DNA from: Synechococcus sp. J7-Johnson
Lineage (GTDB): Bacteria; Cyanobacteriota; Cyanobacteriia; PCC-6307; Cyanobiaceae
DNA length: 64,000 bases
Reading direction: 5' to 3'
Assembly: GCF_024345795.1 (NCBI RefSeq)
Contig: NZ_JAGQBU010000003.1
Location: 62,001-126,000, forward strand
The first letter of the stretch is position 1. Each line of letters starts with the position of its first letter. Of the stretch, positions 45,364 to 55,032 are shown piece after piece. The translations under genes were made by a program, and so were the position numbers. The notes beneath the pieces were generated by a model. It saw nothing but the letters and a program-made list of their open reading frames with translations. It ran no database searches and was not told the origin of the DNA.

Positions 45364-45849
45364 TCAGGGCTCCCGGTAGACCACCCGGCCCCGTTCGTCG
45401 TTGCCCACGTCCAGCAGATCGTCGTGGAGGAGCCGCTCGATTTCTTCGCGCACCCTCTCACGGGGCGTGTCACGGCGAAGCCGGCACTCCAGCAAGGCGT
45501 CGTTGTAAGTGAAGCCAGCGGCGCCGGCACGTCTGGCCAGGGCCAGCAGTTGGCGATCCAGCGGCGGCAGGGCATCCGCGGGGTCGTCGGCCTCGAGGGC
45601 CTCCAGCGCTTCCTGCAGCTGGAGCGGCTGGTTGGCCTGATCCACCAGTTCAGGGATCAGGAACAGATCCACCAGCTGACCGATGTAGCAGAGGCCGAAG
45701 GTGAGTAACCAGAGCGTGCCGCTCAGGGGTTTGCGGGCATAGAAGCGCTGCAGGCCGCAGACCCCGAAGAGGCCCAGGGCCCAGAGCAGGTAGCCGGGTG
45801 CCACCTGACGCCGCTGCTGGCGAATCCCAAGGGCTGCAGGACGTTTCAA
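45364..45849 (-). CDS. TM2 domain-containing membrane protein
   Basis: 161 aa. Two adjacent hydrophobic segments, APGYLLWALGLFGVCGLQRFYARKPLSGTLWLLTFGLCYIGQLVDLFLIP, form the TM2 domain (GxHRFY-like ...QxxxxGxCGIWxLIDLF). The C-terminal 80 residues are a cytoplasmic winged-helix-like region (LLALARRAGAAGFTYNDALLECRL...). Function unknown. The ATG overlaps the DUF2605 stop by four bases, so the two are coupled. Confidence 0.8.
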   Translation of the reverse strand: MKRPAALGIRQQRRQVAPGYLLWALGLFGVCGLQRFYARKPLSGTLWLLTFGLCYIGQLVDLFLIPELVDQANQPLQLQEALEALEADDPADALPPLDRQLLALARRAGAAGFTYNDALLECRLRRDTPRERVREEIERLLHDDLLDVGNDERGRVVYREP

Positions 45850-46220
45850 GGTTGGGTCGCTGAAGGCAGCTCAGGCAGCACCACTCCGGCCTGGCGCAGT
45901 TCCGCCGACAGGGTCCAGACCTTCAGCACCAGGCGGTGCCAGGGAGCCATGGCATGCATGTCGAGGGCCATGCTCACCGGGGCGGCTGAGCGCAGGGTCC
46001 TGGCGGCAATCAGCTCCTTGCGGGCGTCGACCAGGCGCTGGGCGAGAGCATCCTGCTCGCCGGCTGCCAGCACGTTTTCCGGGCAGTGCTGGAGCAAGAG
46101 CAGCCCCCGATCGAACCAGAAGTCAAAATCCAGCAGCAGCGACCCCAGCAGCTGGTCGAGCAGCTCGCCCGCGGCGCCCGGCATGGGGGTCGAATCCGGT
46201 GTGGAGGGAAGATCACTCAC
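45846..46220 (-). CDS. DUF2605 family protein
   Basis: 124 aa. The chain ELLDQLLGSLLLDFDFWFDRGLLLLQHC and MAPWHRLVLKVWTLSAELRQAGV fits DUF2605, a cyanobacterial family of unknown role, commonly next to TM2 or DUF2973 genes. It is soluble and helical. It is divergent from thrS, with 76 bases between them. Confidence 0.75.
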   Translation of the reverse strand: MSDLPSTPDSTPMPGAAGELLDQLLGSLLLDFDFWFDRGLLLLQHCPENVLAAGEQDALAQRLVDARKELIAARTLRSAAPVSMALDMHAMAPWHRLVLKVWTLSAELRQAGVVLPELPSATQP

Positions 46221-46267
46221 CAGCCAACCTTAGGAATTGATCGGGCGGCAGGGCTGAAACCGATGCG

Positions 46268-46273
46268 TAGGAT
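46268..46273 (+). promoter_or_regulatory. Candidate -10 element of thrS
   Basis: TAGGAT (in GTAGGATC) lies 23 bases before the thrS GTG. It is identical to the candidate element of metG and to the leftward pheT element. Confidence 0.35.
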
Positions 46274-46296
46274 CGACCCTGGCCTGGCCCGATTCC

Positions 46297-48123
46297 GTGT
46301 CCCCATCTCCGTCGACACTCCCGGCAGGCGAAGTCACCCGGATGCGCCTGCCGCGCACGAGCGAGAGCCCGGAGCTGCTGAGGATTCGCCATTCCATGAG
46401 CCATGTGCTGGCCATGGCGGTGCAGAAGCTCTTCCCCAGTGCCCAGGTCACGATCGGCCCCTGGACCGAGACCGGCTTCTACTACGACTTCGACAATCCC
46501 GAGCCCTTCACTGAGGCCGATCTCAAGGCGATCAAGAAGGAGATGGGCAAGATCATTGCCCGCAAGTTGCCGCTGCAGCGCCTTGAGGTGAGCCGCGAGG
46601 AAGCGGAGGCGCGCATCGGGTGGCAGAACGAGCCCTACAAACTCGAGATCCTGGCGGGGATCCAGGAGCCCATCACCCTCTACACCCTGGGCGAGGAGTG
46701 GTGGGACCTCTGCGCCGGGCCCCACGTGGCCAACACCAGCGAACTCAATCCCAAAGCCTTCGAACTGGAGAGCGTGGCCGGGGCCTACTGGCGCGGCGAT
46801 GAAAACAGGGCACAGCTGCAGCGCATCTACGGCACCGCCTGGCAGACGCCGGAGCAGCTGGCCGAATACAAGCACCGCAAGCAGGAAGCCCTGCGCCGCG
46901 ATCACCGCCGCCTCGGCACCGACCTGCAGCTGTTCTCGATCGAAGATGAGGCCGGCGCTGGTCTGGTGTTCTGGCATCCCCGCGGCGCCCGCATGCGCCT
47001 GCTGATTGAGGATTACTGGCGCCAGGCACACTTCGCGGCTGGCTACGACCTGCTCTACACCCCACACGTGGCCGACCTGAGCCTGTGGAAAACCTCAGGC
47101 CACCTCGACTTCTACAGCGAGAGCATGTTCGGGCCGATGGCAGTGGATGAGCGTCAGTATCAGCTCAAGCCGATGAACTGCCCGTTCCACGTGCTCACCT
47201 ATGCCAGCACCCTGCGCTCCTACCGCGAGCTGCCGATCCGCTGGGCCGAGCTGGGCACGGTGTACCGCTATGAGCGCCCGGGCGTGATGCACGGGCTGAT
47301 GCGCGTGCGCGGTTTCACCCAGGACGACGCCCACATCTTCTGCCTGCCCGAGCAGATCGGCGATGAGATTCTAGGAGTGCTCAACCTCACTGAAACGATC
47401 CTCTCCAGCTTCGACTTTTACACCTATGAGGTGAATCTCTCCACCCGTCCGCCGAAATCGATCGGTGAAGATGCCGTCTGGGATCTGGCCACTGCCGGCC
47501 TGATCGAGGCTCTCGAGCGCAAGGGCTGGCCATACAAGTTGGATGAGGGGGGCGGGGCGTTCTACGGCCCCAAGATCGACATCAAGATCGAGGATGCCAT
47601 CGGCAGGATGTGGCAGTGCTCCACGATCCAGCTCGATTTCAACCTGCCCGAGCGCTTCGATCTCCAATATGTAGCGGCCGATGGCAGCCGCCAGCGGCCG
47701 ATCATGATTCACCGGGCCATCTTCGGCTCGCTGGAGCGGTTCTTCGGGATCATGGTGGAGAACTACGCCGGCGATTTCCCCTTCTGGCTTGCCCCCGAGC
47801 AGGTGCGCTTGCTGCCGGTCACCGATGAGGTGATTCCCTATGCCGAAGAGGTGCAGGCCCAGCTCCGCTCCGCGGGGGTGCGTGCCGTTGTCGATCGCAG
47901 CGGCGAACGCCTCGGCAAGTTGATTCGCCAGGGGGAGCAGCAGAAGATTCCCGTGCTGGCTGTGATCGGCGCCAAGGAGGCGGAGCAGGGCAGCGTCAGC
48001 CTCCGCTCCCGCCGCGACGGTGACCTCGGCAGCGTGGCGGTCGCAACCCTGGTGGCTGCGGCCCGATCCGCCGGCGAGACCCGTGCGGCTGGCCTTGGCC
48101 TGGAGCCGGCGACGGCATCTTGA
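46297..48123 (+). CDS. thrS: Threonyl-tRNA synthetase lacking the TGS domain
   Basis: 608 aa. It charges tRNA-Thr. The chain begins directly with the editing domain: HSMSH (His32, His36) and DLCAGPHVANTSEL are the N2 zinc-site motifs. The catalytic core has LKPMNCPFHVLTYAS and RVRGFTQDDAHIFC, and the anticodon domain ends the chain (VRLLPVTDEVIPYAEEV). The TGS domain at the N-terminus of the E. coli enzyme is absent, which explains the shorter length. The start is a GTG at 46297; an ATG at 46342 also would keep the editing domain. The stop overlaps the glk TTG. Confidence 0.95.
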   Translation: MSPSPSTLPAGEVTRMRLPRTSESPELLRIRHSMSHVLAMAVQKLFPSAQVTIGPWTETGFYYDFDNPEPFTEADLKAIKKEMGKIIARKLPLQRLEVSREEAEARIGWQNEPYKLEILAGIQEPITLYTLGEEWWDLCAGPHVANTSELNPKAFELESVAGAYWRGDENRAQLQRIYGTAWQTPEQLAEYKHRKQEALRRDHRRLGTDLQLFSIEDEAGAGLVFWHPRGARMRLLIEDYWRQAHFAAGYDLLYTPHVADLSLWKTSGHLDFYSESMFGPMAVDERQYQLKPMNCPFHVLTYASTLRSYRELPIRWAELGTVYRYERPGVMHGLMRVRGFTQDDAHIFCLPEQIGDEILGVLNLTETILSSFDFYTYEVNLSTRPPKSIGEDAVWDLATAGLIEALERKGWPYKLDEGGGAFYGPKIDIKIEDAIGRMWQCSTIQLDFNLPERFDLQYVAADGSRQRPIMIHRAIFGSLERFFGIMVENYAGDFPFWLAPEQVRLLPVTDEVIPYAEEVQAQLRSAGVRAVVDRSGERLGKLIRQGEQQKIPVLAVIGAKEAEQGSVSLRSRRDGDLGSVAVATLVAAARSAGETRAAGLGLEPATAS

Positions 48124-49151
48124 CCACCCTGCTGGCTGGCGACATCGGTGGCACCAAGACCCTGCTGGCCACCTACCGGCTGGAGACGGGAGAGCTGGTT
48201 CAGCTCCGCTGTGAGCGCTTCGTCTCCGCCGCCTGGGACGACTTCCCGGCCCTGGTACGCCAGTTCTTAGCCGGCGGCGCAGCCGGATCCGAGGCCCCCA
48301 GTCATGGCTGTCTGGCGATTGCCGGGCCGGTGCAGGACGGCCTGGTGCGGCTGACCAACCTGCCCTGGGAGCTGGACGAGCTGGAGCTGACGGCTGAGTG
48401 CGGGCTCAGGCGCCTGGAGCTGGTCAACGACTTCGCCGTGTTGATTTACGGGCTGCCACACCTGGGGGAGCAGCAGCAGGCGGTGGTGCGAGAAGGAGTG
48501 GCCCAGCCGGGGCCCCTGGCGATCCTCGGGGCGGGCACGGGCCTTGGCGTGGCCATCGGGGTGCCTGGAGCCCAGGGCCTGATCGCGCTGGCCAGTGAGG
48601 CTGCACATGCTGAGTTCGCGCCGCGGCTGGAGCGGGAGTGGCGGCTGAAGCAGTGGCTGCAGCACGATCTGTCTCTGGAGCGGGTCTCGATCGAGCGGAT
48701 CGTCAGTGGCACCGGCCTGGGCCATGTCTTCCGCTGGTTCCTGCACGAGGCCGGGTCCGGCGCTCCCCATGGGCTGGCGGAGGCGGCAGGGGCCTGGGCC
48801 CTGGCGGAGCTCCACGGCGAGGCGGAGCGCCCCGATCTGCCGGCACTGGTGGCCGCCGCTGCCGCCAGCGACGATCCAACCGCCGCTGCGGCTCTCGATC
48901 TCTGGCTGGGTGCCTACGGCTGCGTGGCGGGGGATCTGGCCCTGCAGAGCCTGTGCCGCGGTGGGCTCTGGCTGGGGGGTGGCACCGCCGCCAAGCTGCT
49001 GCCCCAGCTGCGCTCCCAGGCCTTTCTCGGCCCCTTGGCGGCCAAGGGGCGGCTGACGCCGGTGCTGCAGCAGATCCCGCTGCGGGCCCTGATCGATCCA
49101 GAGGCTGGCCTGTTCAGTGCCGCTTGCAGGGCGCGGATGCTGCTGGACTGA
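48120..49151 (+). CDS. glk: Glucokinase (Glk family)
   Basis: 343 aa. It phosphorylates glucose with ATP. The ATP loop is LLAGDIGGTKTLLATYRLE. SHGCLAIAGPVQDG, RLELVNDFAVLIYGLP and AILGAGTGLGVAIGV complete the Glk (PF02685) pattern, with SEAAHAEFAPR in the middle. The start is a TTG that overlaps the thrS stop (TTGA). A second sugar kinase of the ROK family is found at 56.4 kb. Confidence 0.92.
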   Translation: MTTLLAGDIGGTKTLLATYRLETGELVQLRCERFVSAAWDDFPALVRQFLAGGAAGSEAPSHGCLAIAGPVQDGLVRLTNLPWELDELELTAECGLRRLELVNDFAVLIYGLPHLGEQQQAVVREGVAQPGPLAILGAGTGLGVAIGVPGAQGLIALASEAAHAEFAPRLEREWRLKQWLQHDLSLERVSIERIVSGTGLGHVFRWFLHEAGSGAPHGLAEAAGAWALAELHGEAERPDLPALVAAAAASDDPTAAAALDLWLGAYGCVAGDLALQSLCRGGLWLGGGTAAKLLPQLRSQAFLGPLAAKGRLTPVLQQIPLRALIDPEAGLFSAACRARMLLD

Positions 49152-49196
49152 GGCTGGTCGGGCGGATGGGACACTGACCCGAGCAGAAAGGTTGTG

Positions 49197-50147
49197 ATGG
49201 TGAGGCCCCGCATCGGGCAGGGTGTGCAGGTGGATGTGCCGGCGACCACCGCCAACCTTGGTCCAGGGTTCGATTGCCTCGGGGCGGCCCTGGAGCTGAA
49301 CAACCGCTTTGAGCTGCGCTGCATCGAGGGGGATGGTGAACGCTTCGATCTGCTGATCGAAGGCACCGAGGGGGCTCACCTGCGCGGTGGACCGGACAAC
49401 CTCGTCTACCGCTCGGCCCAGCGGGTGTGGAAGGAGGCAGGCCAGCAGCCGGTGGCGCTCGAGGCCCGGGTGCGGCTGGCGGTTCCACCGGCCCGGGGGC
49501 TGGGCAGCAGCGCCACGGCGATCGTGGCCGGCCTGATCGGCGCCAACGCTTTGGTGGGGGAACCCCTGAGCAAGGAGAAGCTGCTGGAGCTGGCCATCGA
49601 CATCGAGGGGCATCCCGACAATGTCGTTCCTTCGCTGCTGGGTGGTCTCTGCATGACCGCACGAGCGGCCTCGCACCGTTGGCGGGTGGTGCGCTGTGAA
49701 TGGCAGGAGAGTGTCAAGGCGGTGGTGGTGATTCCGGCCATCCGGCTCTCCACCAGCGAGGCGAGGCGGGTGATGCCCAAGCTGATTCCGATTGCCGACG
49801 CCGTGGTCAACCTGGGCTCGCTCACCCTGCTGCTGCAGGGGCTGCGCACCGGCAATGGCGATCTGATCGCCGACGGCATGCACGACCGGTTACATGAGCC
49901 CTACCGCTGGGGTTTGATCCAGGGGGGACGCCAGGTGCGCCAGGCGGCGCTCGACGCCGGAGCCTGGGGCTGCGTGATCAGTGGCGCCGGGCCGAGCCTG
50001 CTGGCTCTGGCCAGCGCCGACCATGCCCCTGCCGTGAGCCGGGCGATGGTGTCGGCCTGGGAGCGGGAGGGGGTCGCCTCCCGGGCCGAAGTACTGCGGG
50101 TGCAGCTGAGCGGCAGCCGCTGGAACGACCTCCCAGACCGCCCCTGA
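49197..50147 (+). CDS. thrB: Homoserine kinase
   Basis: 316 aa. It makes O-phosphohomoserine for threonine. The GHMP motif PPARGLGSSATAIVAGL is intact, after VDVPATTANLGPGFDCLGAALEL at the N-terminus; CVISGAGPSLLAL is motif 3. The ATG at 49197 is chosen, six bases after a GAAAGG ribosome site; GTG codons at 49194 and 49200 are alternatives. It is 45 bases after glk. Confidence 0.95.
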   Translation: MVRPRIGQGVQVDVPATTANLGPGFDCLGAALELNNRFELRCIEGDGERFDLLIEGTEGAHLRGGPDNLVYRSAQRVWKEAGQQPVALEARVRLAVPPARGLGSSATAIVAGLIGANALVGEPLSKEKLLELAIDIEGHPDNVVPSLLGGLCMTARAASHRWRVVRCEWQESVKAVVVIPAIRLSTSEARRVMPKLIPIADAVVNLGSLTLLLQGLRTGNGDLIADGMHDRLHEPYRWGLIQGGRQVRQAALDAGAWGCVISGAGPSLLALASADHAPAVSRAMVSAWEREGVASRAEVLRVQLSGSRWNDLPDRP

Positions 50148-50238
50148 GCAGGTGCTAGTGAGTACAACTACCTAACTGATACATTCAGTGCCCGAAAGCC
50201 GGTTCATCCGGCTACAACCGACCCTTCCGCAATCTCGA

Positions 50239-51813
50239 ATGGACGCCACTCTGCCCCTCACAGTTGCGTCCGACTTGCCTGCTTCCTTTCCCTGGCTCAG
50301 CCTGATAGCTCTGTTGCCGGCGGCAGGCGCCCTGCTGATGCCGCTGCTCCCCGGCGACGGCACCGATCCCCGCGCGCCCCGCACCATCGCCCTGGTGGTG
50401 CTGCTGGCCGATCTGCTGCTGATGATGTGGGTGTTCAGCCAGCGTTTTGACGGTGGACTGAGCGGCCTGCAGCTGGTGGAGCGGGTGCCATGGGTCCCCC
50501 TGCTCGGTCTGGAGTGGTCGCTCGGAGCTGATGGCCTCTCGGCGCCCCTGGTGGTGCTCAGCGGATTGGTCACCCTGCTGGCGGTGGCGGCCAGCTGGAA
50601 CGTGAACCGCAAGACCCAGCTCTATTTCGGCCTGCTGCTGCTGCAGGCCTCGGCCCAGTCGCTGGTGTTTCTGTCCCAGGACTTTCTGCTTTTCTTCCTG
50701 GCCTGGGAACTGGAGCTGGTGCCTGTCTACCTGCTGATCGCGATCTGGGGCGGAACCCAGCGCCAGTACGCAGCCACCAAATTCATTCTCTACACCGCCA
50801 CCGCCTCGCTGTTGATCCTGATCAGCGGGCTGGCCCTGGCCCTGGGCGGCGATGGCTTCACCCTCAACCTGCAGGAACTCAGCCAGCGCTCCTATGGCGG
50901 CAGTTTCGGACTGCTCTGTTATCTGGGCTTCCTGATCGGCTTCGGGGTGAAGTTGCCGATGTTCCCCCTCCACACCTGGCTGCCCGATGCCCATGGTGAG
51001 GCCAATGCCCCGGTGTCGATGTTGCTGGCGGGGGTGCTGCTGAAGATGGGTGGCTATGCCCTGTTGCGCTTCAACGTGCAGATGCTGCCCGACGCCCATG
51101 TCCAGCTGGCGCCGGCCCTGGTGGTCCTGGGCATCGTCAACATCATCTATGGGGCACTGAATGCCTTTGCCCAGGACAACGTCAAACGAAGGATCGCCTG
51201 CAGCTCGGTGAGTCACATGGGCTTCGTGTTGCTCGGCATCGGTGCCATTGACAGCCTCGGCATGAGCGGAGCGATGCTGCAGATGATCAGCCACGGACTG
51301 ATCGCCGCCTCGATGTTCTTCGTTACGGGGGTGTTCTACGAGCGCACCAAGACCCTCTCGATCCCGAACATGGGGGGGCTCGCGAAGGTGCTGCCGATCA
51401 CCTTCGCCTTCTTCCTGGCCAGTTCGCTCGCCTCCCTGGCTCTGCCTGGCATGAGCGGCTTCATCAGTGAGATCACCGTCTTCCTGGGAATCACCGCCAA
51501 CGATGGCTTCACCGTGCCCTTCAGGGTGGTCACGATCGTGCTGGCGGCCATCGGCCTGGTGCTCACCCCCGTCTACCTGCTCTCGCTCTGCCGGAGGGTG
51601 TTCTTCGGACCCAGGATTCCGGCGCTGGCTGTGGTGGGCGACATGAAGCCCAGGGAGCTGGTGATCGGCCTCTGCCTGCTGGTGCCCACCCTGGCGATCG
51701 GCTTCTGGCCCCGCCTGGCGATCGATTTTTACGGGGCCACCACCAACGCCCTGGCGGAAGGGCTCAGCAGCCCCAGCGCGATTGCGATCGGGCGGATTTC
51801 CGCTCTCGGTTGA
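50239..51813 (+). CDS. ndhD: NAD(P)H-quinone oxidoreductase chain 4 (NdhD)
   Basis: 524 aa, many transmembrane segments. NdhD is a proton-pumping subunit of the photosynthetic complex I (NDH-1), which takes part in cyclic electron flow and respiration. [22 protein letters not shown] with Glu in a membrane span, [19 protein letters not shown] and [36 protein letters not shown] are the conserved pump signatures. Without the partner ndhF I cannot tell whether it is NdhD1 (respiratory) or a CO2-uptake paralogue, though the form is like NdhD1. The ATG at 50239 is used; a -10-like TACATT lies at 50180-50185. Confidence 0.93.
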   Translation: MDATLPLTVASDLPASFPWLSLIALLPAAGALLMPLLPGDGTDPRAPRTIALVVLLADLLLMMWVFSQRFDGGLSGLQLVERVPWVPLLGLEWSLGADGLSAPLVVLSGLVTLLAVAASWNVNRKTQLYFGLLLLQASAQSLVFLSQDFLLFFLAWELELVPVYLLIAIWGGTQRQYAATKFILYTATASLLILISGLALALGGDGFTLNLQELSQRSYGGSFGLLCYLGFLIGFGVKLPMFPLHTWLPDAHGEANAPVSMLLAGVLLKMGGYALLRFNVQMLPDAHVQLAPALVVLGIVNIIYGALNAFAQDNVKRRIACSSVSHMGFVLLGIGAIDSLGMSGAMLQMISHGLIAASMFFVTGVFYERTKTLSIPNMGGLAKVLPITFAFFLASSLASLALPGMSGFISEITVFLGITANDGFTVPFRVVTIVLAAIGLVLTPVYLLSLCRRVFFGPRIPALAVVGDMKPRELVIGLCLLVPTLAIGFWPRLAIDFYGATTNALAEGLSSPSAIAIGRISALG

Positions 51814-51868
51814 ACCGCCGTAGTGGCGCTGATCAGCTGGAATGAGCCCATTGACGCGGTTCACGTCC

Positions 51869-54004
51869 ATGAGCGCCTCCCTGCTTGCGCCCCCGCTGCT
51901 TCGCGGCGAAGGCCTTCCCGACTTCTCGGCCATCACTGCCGAGCAGGTGAGCCAGCAGATCCCTGGCCTGCTCGACGAGCTCAACGCCGGCCTGAGCGAG
52001 CTGGAGCAGCGCCTGGAGCTGGCCCTGGCCTCGGCTGAACCCCTTGGCTGGGCTGAGGTGATGGATCCGCTGCAGCGGCTGGGGGAGCGCCTGCGCTGGA
52101 GCTGGGGTGTTGTCACCCATCTCAATGGCGTCTGCAACAGCCCCGAGCTGCGGGAGGCGCACCAGAGTCAGCAAGTGGCCGTGGTGGCCTTCGGCAACCG
52201 CGCCGGTCAGAGCCGCACTGTGTACCGGGCCCTGGAGCAGCTCCAGGAGCAGCACAGGGCTGGCCGCCTGCCCCTCGATGCAACCCAGGAGAGGATCCTC
52301 GCGGCCGAACTGCTTGAGATGCAGCTGCGGGGCGTGGCCCTGGAGGGGGAGGCCCAGGCGGCCTTCAATGCCGCCAGTGAGCAGCTCGCCCAGCTCGCCA
52401 CCCGTTTCGGCAACCACGTGCTTGATGCCACCAACGGCTGGACCCTGGCCCTGAGCACGTCGGACGAGGTGGAGGGACTGCCTGAAAGCCTGCGCCAACT
52501 GCTGGCCCAGGCGGCACGGGAGGCGGGGCTGAACGGGCCCGATGGCAGCCAGGCCAGCGCCGAGGCCGGTCCCTGGCTGGTGGGGCTGGACATGCCCCGG
52601 GCCATGCCCTTTCTCAAATACAGCCGCTGCCGCGACCTGCGCGAGCAGCTGTACAAGGCCCAGGTGAGCCGTGCCTCATCCGGTGATCTCGACAACCGCC
52701 CCTTGATCGAGCGCATCCTCACCCTCAAGCGCGAGCAGGCCGTGCGGCTGGGTTACGCCAACTGGGCCGAGGTGAGCCTGGCTTCGAAGATGGCCGAGTC
52801 TGTGGACGCGGTGGAACGCCTGCTGGAGGATCTGCGCGCGGCCTCCTACCCGGCTGCTGAACGGGAGCTGCAGGCACTGGCCGCCTGCGCCGAGCGTCAG
52901 GGCGCCCCTGAAGCCAGCGAGCTCAAACCATGGGACGTGAGCTTCTGGGCCGAGGTGCTGCGCCGCGAGAGCTTCGATCTGCACGGGGAGGCCCTGCGCC
53001 CCTGGTTCCCCCTGCCGCGGGTGCTCGATGGCCTGTTCGCCCTCTGCGGCCGCCTATTCGGCATCCGCATCGAAGCTGCCGATGGCGAGGCACCGATCTG
53101 GCAAGCCGATGTGCATTTCTTTCGGGTCTTCGATGCCGGCAGCGGTAAGCCCATCGCCGGGTTCTATCTCGATCCCTACAGCCGCCCCGGCAGCAAGCGC
53201 GGTGGAGCCTGGATGGACGATTGCCTCGGTCGCTCCATTGATGCCGCCGGAAATCCGGTGCTGCCGGTGGCCTACCTGATCTGCAACCAGAGCCCGCCGG
53301 TGGGGGACACCCCCAGCCTGATGACCTTCGAGGAGGTGGAGACCCTCTTCCATGAATTCGGTCATGGGCTCCAGCACATGCTCACCACCGTGGAGCGGCC
53401 CCAGGCGGCGGGCATCAACCATGTGGAGTGGGACGCGGTGGAACTGCCCAGCCAGTTCATGGAGAACTGGTGCTACGACCGGTCCACGCTGCTTGGCATG
53501 GCCCGGCACTTGCAGTCCGGTGAGCCCCTGCCCGAGGCGGAGTTCGCCAAGCTGCTGGCGGCGCGCACCTTCATGGGCGGCAGCGCCACCCTGCGCCAGG
53601 TGCATTTCGCCCTGGTGGATCTGCGCCTGCACAGCGCCTGGACTCCCGGTTCAGGCCAGAGCCCCGAGGATCTGCGCCGGCAGATCGCCCGCACCACCAC
53701 GGTGCTGCCCCCCATCCCGGAAGACTGCTTCCTCTGCGCCTTCAGCCACATCTTCGCGGGGGGCTACTCCGCCGGCTACTACTCCTACAAGTGGGCCGAG
53801 GTGCTCAGTGCCGATGCCTTCAGCGCCTTCGAGGAGGTGGGTCTGGGGAATGAGCCAGCCGTTCAGAGCACGGGCCGCCGTTTCCGCGACACGGTGCTCA
53901 GCCTCGGGGGCAGCCGCAGCCCCGCCGAGGTGTTTGAGGCCTTCCGCGGCCGGGCTCCCTCGGCGGAGGCCCTGATCCGCCACTCGGGTCTGGTGGCCGC
54001 CTGA
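51869..54004 (+). CDS. prlC: M3-family oligopeptidase (oligopeptidase A type)
   Basis: 711 aa (720 if the ATG at 51842 is used). This zinc peptidase degrades short peptides in the cytoplasm, including signal-peptide remnants. The zinc motif TLFHEFGHGLQHML has His495 and His499, with the downstream glutamate in the NHVEWDAVELPSQFMENW segment. GFYLDPYSRPGSKRGGAWMDDC and AGYYSYKWAEVLSADAF are hallmarks of PrlC/OpdA. It stands alone 55 bases after ndhD and is convergent with the lipase gene. Confidence 0.93.
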   Translation: MSASLLAPPLLRGEGLPDFSAITAEQVSQQIPGLLDELNAGLSELEQRLELALASAEPLGWAEVMDPLQRLGERLRWSWGVVTHLNGVCNSPELREAHQSQQVAVVAFGNRAGQSRTVYRALEQLQEQHRAGRLPLDATQERILAAELLEMQLRGVALEGEAQAAFNAASEQLAQLATRFGNHVLDATNGWTLALSTSDEVEGLPESLRQLLAQAAREAGLNGPDGSQASAEAGPWLVGLDMPRAMPFLKYSRCRDLREQLYKAQVSRASSGDLDNRPLIERILTLKREQAVRLGYANWAEVSLASKMAESVDAVERLLEDLRAASYPAAERELQALAACAERQGAPEASELKPWDVSFWAEVLRRESFDLHGEALRPWFPLPRVLDGLFALCGRLFGIRIEAADGEAPIWQADVHFFRVFDAGSGKPIAGFYLDPYSRPGSKRGGAWMDDCLGRSIDAAGNPVLPVAYLICNQSPPVGDTPSLMTFEEVETLFHEFGHGLQHMLTTVERPQAAGINHVEWDAVELPSQFMENWCYDRSTLLGMARHLQSGEPLPEAEFAKLLAARTFMGGSATLRQVHFALVDLRLHSAWTPGSGQSPEDLRRQIARTTTVLPPIPEDCFLCAFSHIFAGGYSAGYYSYKWAEVLSADAFSAFEEVGLGNEPAVQSTGRRFRDTVLSLGGSRSPAEVFEAFRGRAPSAEALIRHSGLVAA

Positions 54005-54023
54005 TCAGTGTCGCTGGAGGTGG

Positions 54024-54617
54024 TCAGGGGCGCAGCAATTCCCGATGGATCACCTCCAGTGACGCTGGCGCGCTGAGCACGTTCTGGTGCAGCAATACCG
54101 GCAGGGTCCTGGCGGGTCCGAATGGCAGTACCCCCTTCCAGGCCGGCACCACCACCTGGTCGGTGGGGGTGTAGAGGCTCAGGCACTCCACCCCGGCCAG
54201 GGCGTGGGGATCGTCGTTGAGTCGGCGCAGCAGCGGACTGCCCGGTTTCATGTCGGCGATTCCCCCCAGCAGGAACGCCGGCCAGGGCTGGGCCGTGAGC
54301 GTGCCCTGCTGCGGGCTGGCCACGCTGATGAAGCGACGGGTGCGCTTCTCGCCGCTCAGCAGCTGCAACCAGCAACGGGCGATCACCCCGCCCATCGAGA
54401 AGCCGAGCAGATCGATCGGTTCCTCGGCTCCGAACCTTGCTTCGATGGCCTTGCCCAGCCGCTCGGCCAGGTCCAGCAGGGGGGTGGCACCGAGCCGGTG
54501 ACTCAGGTGGGGAACCAGCAGCGGATCGCGGGCTCCCGCCAGTTGCTGCTCAAGGCGCCGGAACAGGCGGGGCGAATCCCAGAGCCCATGCACCAGCACC
54601 AGAGGCGGGACGGTCAT
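54024..54617 (-). CDS. Alpha/beta hydrolase, lipase-like
   Basis: 197 aa. The chain starts with VPPLVLVHGLWDSPRLFRRL, the beta-strand and oxyanion HG motif. The nucleophile elbow is DLLGFSMGGVIARCWLQ with Ser74, and a C-terminal PTDQVVVP and LLHQNVLSAPASLEVIH supply the Asp and His of a triad. It resembles bacterial triacylglycerol lipase / PGAP1-like proteins, cytosolic without a signal. The ATG at 54617 is preferred to an in-frame ATG at 54641 inside folB. It follows folB by 4 bases. Confidence 0.8.
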   Translation of the reverse strand: MTVPPLVLVHGLWDSPRLFRRLEQQLAGARDPLLVPHLSHRLGATPLLDLAERLGKAIEARFGAEEPIDLLGFSMGGVIARCWLQLLSGEKRTRRFISVASPQQGTLTAQPWPAFLLGGIADMKPGSPLLRRLNDDPHALAGVECLSLYTPTDQVVVPAWKGVLPFGPARTLPVLLHQNVLSAPASLEVIHRELLRP

Positions 54618-54621
54618 CGGC

Positions 54622-55032
54622 TCAGCTTGCCGCGGGCGCATGGCGCCAGCGCTCCACCTGCACCAGGCCGCTGAAGCCGCTCACCGGGGCTGCGCATTTG
54701 GTCAGGATCACCCGCTGGGTCACGGGGCCGTAGAGCTGCTCGATCCGCTCCATGATCCGCTCGGCGTAGTGCTCGAGGGTGAGACAGCGGACTAGCCGCG
54801 CCTGCTCCTGCAGGGCCTGGATCGCCAGGCCGTAATCAAGGCTGAGGGCCAGATCATCGCTTCGGCCTGCGGGGCCGAGGTCGTGGAAGAGGCTGAAGGC
54901 CAGCTCGAACCATTGGCCCAGGTCCCTCTCCTGCTCCAGCACACCCACGTGCGCCCAGAGCCGCAGCCCGTTCACGTGAATCGCCTCACGGCCAGGCAGG
55001 GATGGGGGCAGTGGCTTGGCCGGAAGGCTCAT
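54622..55032 (-). CDS. folB: Dihydroneopterin aldolase
   Basis: 136 aa. It converts dihydroneopterin to the hydroxymethyl pterin for folate. The family pattern is [37 protein letters not shown] with the GV-E catalytic region, then [34 protein letters not shown] and [19 protein letters not shown]. The ATG overlaps the proA stop (ATGA), so the two are translationally coupled, and the lipase gene follows. Confidence 0.88.
   Translation of the reverse strand: MSLPAKPLPPSLPGREAIHVNGLRLWAHVGVLEQERDLGQWFELAFSLFHDLGPAGRSDDLALSLDYGLAIQALQEQARLVRCLTLEHYAERIMERIEQLYGPVTQRVILTKCAAPVSGFSGLVQVERWRHAPAAS

Noticed and set aside
50212-52137. 641-codon leftward open frame opposite ndhD
   Set aside because: It is a mirror of the real ndhD gene in GC-rich DNA; its product is a His/Gln-rich sequence with no domain.
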